Source: Amia ocellicauda
Taxonomy: Eukaryota > Chordata > Actinopteri > Amiiformes > Amiidae
Length of the DNA: 64,000 nucleotides
Assembly: GCF_036373705.1 (NCBI RefSeq)
Contig: NC_089858.1
Coordinates: 29,656,249 to 29,720,248 of the forward strand
Direction: 5' to 3'
In this document: positions 35,101 to 45,634 of the stretch, piece by piece
How the letters are laid out: each line of letters starts with the position of its first letter
How positions within the stretch are numbered: the stretch's first letter is position 1
Notes under the pieces: model-generated
Seen by the model: only the letters and a program-made list of their open reading frames with translations
The model's database searches: none
Told to the model about the DNA's origin: nothing
Translations under genes and position numbers: made by a program

Positions 35101-38100
35101 ATTTACCTACAGAAAACCGAGAGAGCAACTTTTGTGCTGGGTTGAAAATCACCCTTCTCTCGCTGTTCTATAGATTTAAGACTTGAAAGGATACAAATGG
35201 GCCCTGGATTTCAAAAGGATTTGAAATTTCAGAGGGATCAATACCAAACCAGGCTATGGACTTATTTCACAGAATGCTGTATGCAGAAAGGTCAGTCAAT
35301 GGCAGATTAAGTAGAAATACTAAAAGGGTTCTTCAGTATAGCTACAGGAGGTAACATAAAAAGAAAAAAAAAAAACATGCATCAAAGGCCAAACAGTCTT
35401 TGGTACATGCCTTTACAATAAGGTATCCTTCAAATCTGCCGGTATACCATTCTTTTGCATTATTCAGGGCATATAAACTGGCTGCAGTCCAGCATTTTCC
35501 TGCAGATTAGATGTTCTCCTGACGGGATCTCCTCAGTTACTCAGCACTGCTTAGAGCTGAGTTAGAAAGCCCCAGGGAAACCCAAACAGCATGATATCTC
35601 ATTTTTTCTTCTTCTTTTTTTTATAAAGCACTTTATGTACACAAATAGAGAATTGATAACATGCAGAAGCTAAATATTGATAAAGCTAAATAATATGACA
35701 TACAGGGAGAAGTGTATGGACTTTAAATCAAGTGATGTAATGTTAAAATGGTACAGTTAATCGTTAAGACCTAATTTCGAATACTGGGTACAAAACTGTT
35801 CATCATATTACAAAAGGGACATTTTTGCCTTGGAGACGATTTAAAGAAGGGTGACCAAGTTCCAGTATGCACAACAGAGAAAGCTTCAAATAGTCTAGAA
35901 CACAGGAGATGACAAATATGACAAATTCTGACATGTATCAGCAAGCCCTACTGCCAGAATAATAAGGAAACAAGGACTCAGTGAAAAAGAAGAGGAAAAT
36001 TGCAGGAACCTCTTTACACAAAGGGTGGTGAGTGTCTAGAAGAAGCTACCCAGCCATGATATCGAAGCTGATTCTGTGAGATCTTTCCAAGACACAGCAG
36101 CATGAGTTCTGAGGAACACGAAGAAGGCAAAACAAGGATTTGCCTTCATCATGTTTGTAATCTATCTTATGTTCTGATGTATCCATTATTGGATCCTTCG
36201 TGTGCCCTCCCCCCTGACCTGTTTATTGAAAGGGTCGTCCTGCGTGCAACAAGATCCCAAAGTTTGATGGTCTTGTCCGCCGAGACAGTGGCCACACGCT
36301 GGCTGCCTGGATCAAATCGACATCTTGTCACGGTGGATTTGTGATGGTCTGAGAGCAAGCAAAGACATACAAGTAAGATGAAGACCACCTTGGTTTGCCC
36401 TCAGTATAACAATTTCAGTCACACCAGAGATAATATATTCTTAGCCTAGCTCAATTCCCAATGACTGAATCTTGAGTAACTTGTCAGACAGAACAAAGGT
36501 GCTCACCAAAGCAAGGCTTGACTTCTGTGAAAAACCTGTATGAATTCAAATCCTTCACATGTACCCATTAAAGTCCTTTAAGATTCATACACAAGGAAAA
36601 CAAATGAATAAAGTGCAATTCACTTCTGCTCATGAACTTCATGAGTCAGTGATCTTCAAATCAGGTCCTCAAGAGATACCAAGTTTATAGGTCTCCAGGT
36701 TATTTCCTGTTCCAGAAGTTGTCATTCTGTATAGTTCGCTTCAGTTAAGTGATTCACATCAATGATCACAATTTAGAGATGGGAAGGAATGAAACTGGAC
36801 ATCTCTGATAATTGAGGACCACATTTAAAAATTACTCAACAACCATTCTGGAGCTTTGACAAATTAGCATAATTAGCTAGGACACATCAAATACATTATT
36901 ACAATGCAGCTAATCCAGCTAATTACCTCCAAACACAAACAAAAGCAGGTCCTAATTTTCTTTGCCCAACTAATATAAATCGGATTAGTTTAACGTATTT
37001 GTTTCTCTAATTGTCTGTTCCATAGTCAAAATCTTGATCTCTAAATGTTGAGCTGTAAATGCCATTATTGCATGTTTCCTTTTGCACTGCAGTTTATATT
37101 TTCATTGCCTAGGGGAGAAAATGTTCTCTTTTCTGTTAAGCATCTCAGATTGCTTTGCTCAGGCAGAGCCAGTCTCTGTGAAGGTGACTTCACACACACT
37201 TGTGATTGTGCAGTTCCGTCGTTCTTTATAGCATAAACAGCCAGCCCAGCTCCAGAATCCATTAGCAACAATTACTGAATGTGAAAGTGAGTGTATGCAT
37301 TCCATGGAGAGTTCCACTACAGATGGAAATGCCACCTTAGAAGACCATCATTGGTGTACTAGAAACTGCAAATACTTGAAAAGCTAGAGAGTTCGCCAAC
37401 ACTCCCACCTTACCCCCCCACCCACCGAGCGCACTTCGTCGGCAACAAGAACCACACTTTGGCAACCCCCCACTGCCCCCCCATGACTGCAATTTATTGG
37501 GACCCAGACTCCACCAGCCGTCGCCCCCCTGGGTAACAGTCCAGGCCTGTTTTTTGGTCCTAGTCTGCCCCTGCAGAGTGCCACCCCAGAGGGCTTCGTA
37601 ACTGGTCCTTTTGATATTGAAAGTGCTGTATAAATCTAGTCTAGTGTAATCTGGTACATACTGTGTTACTATGCAGTTAGTAAGCATTATTTGGCAGTGT
37701 TACATGCAGCTCCTGTGCACAGACGTTACACTGTATTCCTACAATGCGCATATCGTTTGAAAGCTTATTCTCTTGATACCAGCGCGTTTAATTCTCAAAC
37801 AAATCCGATTTACAGTTTCCATGTCGCCCGCCCACTGGGGGTAAACGTGCAGTCTGCTCTGGGGGGAGGGGGGTGGTCTCATTCAGACAGTCAGTAGACT
37901 GTCTGGTATAATATTCTGACAGAATATGTCATAATTGTCAATATCTTCTGAGATATCTTCTGAGATACTTGGTCTGAGGTATTCCTACTCACCCCCCCAT
38001 TTCAGAATGCGGAGGTGGGGGGGGCGTATAGAAAACAAATTTCGATTCCATGATTTTTTTTATTGCTAGTTGTTTATTTGATCTATGCTTTAATTTCAGA

Positions 38101-41100
38101 GTACATTGAGACATTAAACTGCGAAAATTTCAATAAAAACTGGAAATATTGAGGTGTTCTAAAATGTTGACCGGTAGTGTACATAATAAGGAGAAAACCT
38201 AACCTCTAATCTGATTAAGACACTTCTCTTATAGTAGTTGAAACATCAGTATTAGATATAACAAATTAATAAATTATGATTGGAAATGCATCTGAGTGTG
38301 CATTTTGGAGATTTCTTTGATAAAAGCTGGTGCTGATTTGTGAACCAAAACCATGCTAATGTGTTTGAGTTGCTATACCTCCTTTGTCTTATCAGGTATA
38401 GGCTACATAAATGAAAACATACAAGTAAATTGGAACTGGATAAGCACAATTAGAGGTGGAATTGTTAAGCAGATTTCAGACAAACTTCCTTTAAACTTTA
38501 ATTGCAGTCATTAATCATTCAACTTAGACTTGTACTCTGCTTTCAACATAGAAACTTTTCAGAAACTAGGAGGATTTCCACAAGGACAATACTAGTGGGT
38601 ACATGACACTGCTTTAGTAGTACAAGTCCTACGTCAGTACTTACAAGACCAGCACCATAACTCTTCTCAGACTGCATGAATGCACTCACATGTCATAATT
38701 GCATGGTGGCACTAGGAAGGTGTTTTGGAGCATATTTGTATGATATAATTGTATTTAACCATCAGAGCAGCAACATTTTATGTAGTCCTAATTCATCCTC
38801 TAAGCCATTTATACTGTCAAATACAAGGGTCCAACCTTTGATATGAAAGACCTTTTCACCAGTTTCAGCACAGGTAACGTAGAGAGCGTTCTCCATATCA
38901 GAGGCAGACGCCACATACTTTCCATCCAGAGACACGCTACATGACGTTAGGAGGCCATCATGAACTGCCTTCCACTGCAAAAGAGCAACAGCAAATGGGA
39001 AAGTCAGTAAAAAACAAAGGCATAAGTGAAGCAACATAGTCTCTCTAATTACCTTTGCTTGAATGGGCATAAGCACTGTGGCTTGCATTGGTAAGTCTTT
39101 TAAATGGTCATCAGGGGATCGAGCACTTTATGAAAATTACACACAGTCAAGTCTTAGCACTGGAATCATAATGACTTACTAGTATATGTCCAGTTTCCAT
39201 GTCCCAAGCTGTCATGGTCTTATCCCAAGATGCTGTGATCAACCTGAAATATAAGTTCAAGGCAGCACAGCCTGCTCAATGCCCTAACTTTAAGGTCAGA
39301 GGACACCAACATTGACTGGCACGGGGGGCTGGGGTCAAGAAGACACCAAATAGTCTGAAAAATAGACTAGAAACTGTGCTTTAGGGGTAATGGTTGCAGT
39401 ATTCCTCCAGCCATCTAACAATGGATTGCAGCAGTCAAACACCCAGCCTACGCCCAGGAAATACAATGTAATGTCTTTAGGGATTTGTCAATTACTCTAA
39501 CACACTAATATAGTGCATGTAGCCTTAAAACAAATTAACTCAGTTTCAACAGTGACTTTGTTTAATGTCCACAATTTCAAGAACTGGGTAGTTAAAGCAG
39601 CATTGGAGATTAAACTAAACATAAGCAAAAAATGCCTTTTGAAATATGTCGAGTGAATGGTAGAAGTGTGTTAAGGGAAACATCAACCCCCCACCCCCAG
39701 ACAAACATATCATCTGTCTCCTAGAAAAACCCCCATGATTAACAAGAAAAGCTAGTTTTATAGTTCAGTGGAGACTGAAGCTACATCAGTAACATTTTAA
39801 TTACCACATGCATTTGTGGAGCTTTCTTGATTCAGTTTTTCCTCAGTCGCCCCCCCCCACTTTCTATGAAGTGATGTGACTATGTCCTAGTGTGCATTCT
39901 CTCCTGATTGAGTTGCCTGGCAACAGCGTCAGTGCCGGTGGGGTGCACAAACACAAGGGCCTGCAATAATAGAGCTCTTCAGGAAGACTTTACAGGGGAC
40001 CTAGGTTGCTTTTATAATATGAAAAATCACCCAGGAATTGCAATTTCTTTATACTGCAATTTCTTTATACTGCAAAGCATGCTGCTGCCCAGTCCAGAAT
40101 TCTAAAACCCATTCCCCTCTTTAAGGTGACTGAACACGTCAAGGCTACAGTGAAGAACTAATGTGTTTTTTGTGTGCTTGGAGACTAGGGGGTTTTCAAA
40201 GAAGGTAGACACAGAAAGTTTGCCCTTCAAATTCATGAGAAGCAAACCTGAACCCCAAATCTGCTTTTGAAAACAGCGGGTGCAGATGTGACATTGTGAG
40301 CCATAATTTCAAATTCTAAAGTAAGTGGGATAGCCATAATGCAGGTTTTGAAAGAGCCACTGATTTAATCATATTTATTCTATTATTGAAAATTATTGAC
40401 TCACAAGCATCTTTTCTCATTGGTATAAGTTCTAGCGAGCGAAGGGCAGAGTTTACCAGTGTAGGAGAGAGGTATACAAATTTGAATCAGGCTGTTGCTG
40501 ATTTAGTCTGTTGAAATGTGTTGCAAGTTAGTTTACACTAGAAATGAGACCATATGCATATTTCTATATACTTTTTTGCATTAGGAAAACAATACTTTGG
40601 TATCAGATATAGAAACAAATAGACATTTTCTCAAGAAAACAAAATTATTTATTTATTTAGCCTATAATGCATTTCAGTTGCACTGTTCCAATTTACTAAA
40701 GCGGTGAAGTGCAAAGCTGTACATACAGCATATTTTACATGAAGAATGGGTCAAATAGAAGCTATAATTCCAGTTTAATATCAGACTCCCAATCCCAGGC
40801 CTGGAAATCCACTAACAACCTAAGCTTGAGAATTTTCAGAGTCTCCAAAATGTGTATTATTATTTAGGTATTTGTTTAAAAAGGGGGAGTCGTAGAATAG
40901 GGACACATAATCATAGATCACACAATATTGAATTATTTTAAGATCATTAAGATCATTAGCACATCAGGTACTTGGAAATGCATATCATAAATATGCCAGT
41001 AAGCCTGGTGACTGAGGATTGCAGAGCTTGGTGTTCTGCATTGCAGTTTGCCTGTTCTGTGCACCTCCTGGAATAAGCTATGTAGCAGCAGTCTGTTTCG

Positions 41101-42791
41101 GGAAGGCTGGATTAAAGCAAAACCCTGCCAGCACACCACATGTACAACCACAGAGTTCAGCTGGTGCAGAAACAGCTTGTAATGACCAAGAAATACCTTG
41201 TGTGTTTTACATGGAGCACCTAGCTTTATACCCACGGCAGCATGAAAGTGTTCCTTTGTTATTTTACTGCCAGAGTGAAAATCAAGCCCTCAAAGGTCAC
41301 CTTTTGTTGTCAGGAGTCAAAGCGCATTCAACGATTGGCGCTGAGTGTCCCCCCTTAAAGGCCAGTACAGGATCTCCACTTTCAGCATCCTACAGTGAGA
41401 AAAGGTGACGAATATTAAACAGGCACTCTTTCATTTCTTCAAGGTTCAGGTTATCACTTTGCGTACTCTGCAGTACAGCATCTGTCAAAATGTAAGAACA
41501 TCATGAGGTTTTTGAAAAAGCTTTAGATTTCAGCCTTGACTAATTACAGGTAGGCTAATGCTTCACAATAATGAATGCTTGTGAGATAAGCACGTATTCA
41601 TGACAAACTTTGAAGTTATTTACTTTGATTTGATATGAATTAAACATAAAATGCCACTTATTACAAAATGTCATCAGATCATCCTATCAAATAGGAAAGA
41701 TGCTACTGCACAGAATATCTGCATTGATATAGAGCTGAAAATTAAGAAATATTATTATTTAACAATTAACCCCAATGCATTATCAGCAGTAATAGTTGCA
41801 CCTTCATCAGGGGGAAAGAAAATTATTAATTGACTACATAGTCATAATTTACCTATAGACTGATCATTGATAATGTTCACCTGGAACAATCAAGTAAATT
41901 TCCTCCAAATCCATGCAAGTGAGTGAAATAATCAATTCCACAGAAATACTTAACATATAAAATACATTGCAATAATAATTGTGCAATAGTGCTATACAAT
42001 TAACCCTTTGATGCACATACCCAGAGGATTGCAGTTTTGTCATAGGAGCAGGTAAGGATTTTACTGTCTTCAAAGCAGAAATGGCAACTGCTGATGGCAT
42101 CAGTGTGACTTCTAAAAACTTTAATGGGGATCTGTGGAAAACCAAACAGGAGTTTAAAAAGAAGGTGCAATTATACAGCATTAAAAAACAGCATAGGACA
42201 TGTTTAAAATAGATCAACGGCGTTTGCATAGATAATCAACAAACTAAAACCGTAAAGGGATTATTTTGCGGTGTTTTAAGCTAAGGTTGAGATCCTAAAT
42301 GATAGTTTGACCCAAAAGCATGAAGGGGATTCAATCGAAATTACTAACAGGTATTTGCATGACGTATAACACATCTATTGACATCATCACACTAAATAAT
42401 CTGCCCTCCGCTCGCACCGGCAGAGGCAGTGCACTGCCAGACTGTCACCACCAGAGCAACAGCTAGCTTTGTTTCCGCAGCTAATGCTTTTAAACGGTCC
42501 ACACTACAGCTGCTGTATACAACTGAATGTCATTCGTGTTTTTATATCCGTTTTAAATGGTCCAAACGACAGGCCTAGCTAACTGGTGCGAGTGGTAATG
42601 TACACTTTAGACCAGTAGATACACAGACGACAGCTGATATTTGATATGTAAACGGCGCATTTGCACTTCGCACAGGCAGCTCTGACCCGGGACAGCTGCT
42701 GATGCGCCCAGCCCGACGTCTTCCCCTGCTGCTGCTCTTCCGCGGCCTCTTGCACAGACAGGGGGTCGCTGCTGCGGTTTGATAAGGGCAT
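32189..42791 (-). CDS. wdr88: WD repeat-containing protein 88
   Basis: Eleven exons: 42687-42791, 42021-42131, 41301-41389, 39180-39243, 38836-38974, 36219-36348, 34779-34963, 33825-33907, 33572-33640, 32809-32901, 32189-32314. They sum to 1194 nt (397 aa plus TGA) with every phase consistent. After a low-complexity N terminus with EEQQQ, seven WD repeats follow: FRSHTDAISSCHFCFEDSKI, ASWDKTMTAWDMETG, a repeat with SLDGKYVASASD, ADKTIKLWDLVARR, ASWDKTLQLWDIQTG, ACDRNVTVWDMEG, and GHVDWVMDVAIS with TTLRMWNIE. The end is a CELCKKPF...CVFCRL module, likely zinc-binding. The match to human WDR88 is clear along the whole length; human is 472 residues, with longer ends. WD propellers are protein-binding scaffolds, and the partner of WDR88 is not known to me. 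The upstream in-frame TGA confirms the start. An X-box lies at 42894-42907. Confidence 0.93.
35765..36185 (+). mobile_element. CR1-type LINE, 3' end fragment
   Basis: Read on the plus strand, broken frames give FEYWVQNCSSYYKRDIFALE, similar to the conserved C-terminal reverse-transcriptase region YCVQ.W.P.Y.KDI..LE. Further on are NLFTQRVV and IEADSVRSF, typical of the C terminus of fish CR1/L2-group elements. The end TTTGTAATCTATCTTATGTT is the characteristic 3' terminus of this LINE group as I recall it. Stops and frameshifts are present, so it is an old copy. It lies in the intron between wdr88 exons 6 and 7, antisense to wdr88, and ends only about 33 bp from the exon 6 donor. Confidence 0.75.
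36647..36837. mobile_element. Short non-autonomous element with 26-bp imperfect TIRs (hAT-like)
   Basis: The left end CAGTGATCTTCAAATCAGG and the inverse of the right end share about 19 of 26 positions, including an exact GGTCCTCAA block. CAGTG-type ends with GGTCCTG/GGTCCTC recur in this window (near 11856, 48689, 54701 and 56808). No clear 8-bp target duplication was seen. The family call is tentative. Confidence 0.35.
37370..37660. repeat. C-rich intronic stretch, possible old repeat tail
   Basis: Several C7-C8 runs lie in wdr88 intron 5, and the stretch ends in GAAAGTGCTGTATAAAT, which resembles the 3' terminus of some fish LINE/SINE families. No coding similarity was recognised. The assignment is weak. 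Confidence 0.25.
38033..38179 (+). mobile_element. Tc1-like transposon, solo 3' end
   Basis: Ends with GTTGACCGGTAGTG at 38179 followed by TA. This is the inverse of the TIR CACTACCGGTCAA common to a fish Tc1 family, which usually reads CACTACCGGTCAAAAGTTTTAGAACACC. Upstream sequence back to about 38033 fits the 3' flank of that family. No transposase or second end was found, so it is a fragment. Confidence 0.6.
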
Positions 42792-43040
42792 GTCCTCGCT
42801 GTGGCCGGTATTCACCGGCGGAGTGTGAAGGTGAATCTGCTTTTTCTCTGCAAGGAGCCGCTTTCAAACGTTGGCTTTGTTCAGGCGTCCTGGGTTGCCA
42901 TGGCAATATTACCGTAAAACACGTCTGCTTCTGTCGCAACGCTGGGGACGAGGCACTGCACCCGTTTACAGCCAATTCACACTTTAGGGAGGATCCCCTT
43001 CAACGCGTTCTCTCATTCGCTAGTCAGACCTTATTATGCA
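42792..43040 (-). promoter_or_regulatory. wdr88 promoter region
   Basis: A moderately GC-rich stretch upstream of the wdr88 ATG. It contains the X-box at 42894-42907 and a CCAAT motif at about 42972-42976 (plus strand, ATTGG in the direction of wdr88). An in-frame TGA upstream of the ATG shows this part is non-coding. No TATA box was seen. Confidence 0.45.
42894..42907 (-). promoter_or_regulatory. RFX X-box motif upstream of wdr88
   Basis: The plus strand reads GTTGCCATGGCAAT and the minus strand ATTGCCATGGCAAC. It is a palindromic pair of RFX half-sites with a 2-bp spacer, one base from the ideal GTTGCCATGGCAAC. It starts 103 bp upstream of the wdr88 ATG, the usual distance for X-boxes that drive ciliary genes. 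This suggests, but does not prove, RFX control. Confidence 0.6.
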
Positions 43041-43118
43041 TTCCTTAAAATGCATTAATAAGTTAATGTCCTTTTCATGTTTAAAGTCTCACTTTCATAC
43101 TATACTTAGTTATACTTA

Positions 43119-43260
43119 GATTTTCAGAAAGCTTTTGATAAGGTTCCACACCAAAGACTGATCCTCAAATTGGAAGCTGTAGGCATTCAGGGTAATGTAA
43201 GTAGATGGATTATGAACTGGTTGATGTTTAGGAAACATAGATAGGGTCAAATACAGAAAT
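43119..43260 (+). mobile_element. CR1/L2-type LINE fragment, reverse-transcriptase segment
   Basis: The plus strand reads DFQKAFDKVPHQRLILKLEA then VGIQGNVSRWIMNWLMFRKH and a stop at 43242. This matches the reverse-transcriptase palm segment DF.KAFD.VPH..L..KL...GI.G.....I..WL..R in non-LTR retrotransposons. Both ends of the element are missing. It is a short dead fragment in the wdr88-gpatch1 spacer. Confidence 0.72.
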
Positions 43261-45470
43261 CGAGCAGAGGGACAAGCATGTCTCAAAAGCAACAAGGGTC
43301 AAGCATGTTTCTACAGTGTCTCCTAGTGATTCTCCATTAACAGCAACACAGAAAATGTTAAGAGGGAGTCAACTAAGAAATCACACAATCAAGAGAACCC
43401 TCCAGTTCCACAATGTGCTCGTCAAAGAACTGTGTCTGAACAAATAGAAATCTTTGAAAAGCACCAGGAACTAACAGTATTAGGCAGGATTCTGAGAATG
43501 AAGTCCACCAGTTTGGATTAACTTTTAAATTAGTAAAAGACAAACAAAACCAAAAAAGGCAACATTTCTCCAGGCCATCACACAAAAAGTTCATAATTTC
43601 ATTTAGTCACTATACATGTATAAGGCAAAGGTTGCCCTAACACAGACAGTTGAGAACACCATATTTGTATGCTTCTGTTTAACTGTGATGTGAAGATGCT
43701 TAGCTAAATCTGTTAAAGTCTCTCACATATTATTAAAATTTCACCTCTCGAGATTGTATTTTTGTAAACGGACAGCCAAAATCCAATGTTTTAATTTTAA
43801 ATTTGTATACAGGGTGAGTTATTTATAATCATTGTAATTGTTAAATTAAAAATGTATGATCATCATATCTTCAAATAAGTCAATTTTCACCATCGGTCAG
43901 TGGTTTGTCAACTCCGTAATTGACTACACAACTCCGTCAGATAGACATTTAGTCAGTTTTCTCCCAAAAATATTTTGACTGCTGTTCTGCACATATGGTT
44001 GAACTATTAACATACCTTTTGTGCTTCACCTAAGAAATCCTCTTTCTTGGCTCTTAATCTTAAAAAAACTAATTCAAAATTAGAAAGCATTGGTACCAGG
44101 CTGCTATATACTGGTATAAATACAAAATAAGTAAACATCCAGATTAAACAATTTAAGTCTTTACATTCTTACTGAACAATACATATGAAAATAAGCCTTT
44201 TATTTTGTCTGGTGGAGTTGACATAAATCCTATTAAAAATCAAAACATTTACCTTTTATTGAAATTATACATCAGGAGGTTGTTCCTTTACATGGTTTGC
44301 TAGCCAAGATGTTGGTATACATTTTAAACATAGTTAATAGGAGATTTTTATTTTGAAAAAAAAAAAGTCCCATCTTTCAAGAATCCCTGATGTATAGTTG
44401 TAAGTGGAAACATACTTTTATTTGGAAAGCAAAATGTGATAAACAGCAGCATTCTATTAACAGTGCTAGCCAATAGATTTCTATGGTAATTAGCCCAAAT
44501 CATTAGGCCTAGATGTTAAATAAATTAGAATCAGACTACTTCCAAATTTGTTATTTAATATAAGTATTGCACATTCATATTTTCAAATCAGTAGTAAAAC
44601 TGTAAATCCTGAAATTGAATCAACTTTTAAAATGATGAAAAGCTCATCACTGAGAACAAAATGTTTGCCAATACTTTTCCTGAAGAAAGCCTGCTGTGAT
44701 GAAAAGCTTTTCAATGTCAATGCAGATCAAATATATGAAGCAGATTAAAGGCTGACAAATTAAACAAAAAAACACCTTGTATGATCAACTACTGCAATAT
44801 TATTGTATAATTCCCCGAATACCTTACATGACATGCTTGTTTATAAACCAGTTTTAATTCTAACATAAGAAATAATTTAGTTTCAAGACAGGAAAAAAAT
44901 TGTTGCATTAAGTTTCATTAACAAAATCTGTGTGTGTACAATGTTACCGAGTGCATACATAACAGGCTGGAACTAAAGGGGTTCGGAAGAAAATACTTTT
45001 GTGATGTTTCCTGGGTAGATACAGCATGCCATCTCCATTAATAAATACTGGCTGTAAGGGCTGAACACTTTACAATTGTTTATAGCTATTCCCTATTACC
45101 CCTCCTGGCCTCATGAAAAGCTGAAGTATCGGTTAACACTCAAACATCACTCTTACTGGTGTGCCCATTCTTTATGCAAGGCATTCTCCAGCCTTCCATG
45201 TCTAACCTTTCCGACAAAATTCCATTTAAAAAGCCATAAAAACATGTGCCCATGAAGTGGATAATTGTCTAGAAAATGCCAACATAGACACCACAAAACT
45301 ATTAAAAAGAATCCCATTATCTGTTAGTGTTTGAAACAGATGGTTTGAAAAACGTGTTGTGTTCAGAAAATAACTTCCAGCTTTCAAGAAGTGTCACTGC
45401 CTCGCTGCTTTTGGAAAACTTGAAAAAAGTTGGTAAATTCAGTCTTAAGGTCACGAATGGAGACAAAACA
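43261..45470. other. Spacer between wdr88 and gpatch1
   Basis: AT-rich with no supported gene. The minus-strand open frame at 43373-43594 has no recognisable motif. It includes the transcription end of gpatch1 at its right edge. Confidence 0.35.
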
Positions 45471-45476
45471 TAACAC

Positions 45477-45482
45477 TTTATT
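45477..45482 (-). terminator. Poly(A) signal AATAAA of gpatch1
   Basis: AATAAA on the minus strand, about 155 bp past the gpatch1 stop codon. It is the first canonical signal downstream, giving a short 3' UTR. Confidence 0.55.
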
Positions 45483-45634
45483 TACAGGGAAGTGGAGTTT
45501 TTGATTAAGGTACGGAGCAAAACCATCTGATATTAACATTCATTAGAGCTGAGGTTACATGGCAACTGCGCTCTACATGTCCTCATAGAGGAGACGGGAC
45601 ATTTTGCAGTGCTGGCACTTCAAGGAAAAGTTAG

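Noticed and set aside
42792-42815. Upstream start of wdr88 at 42815 (MNTGHSED)
   Set aside because: The codon is GTG, not ATG; the first ATG after the upstream in-frame TGA is at 42791.
43373-43594. Minus-strand open frame (QTQFFDEHIVELEGSLDC)
   Set aside because: Possibly an old repeat fragment, but no family could be named from the sequence.
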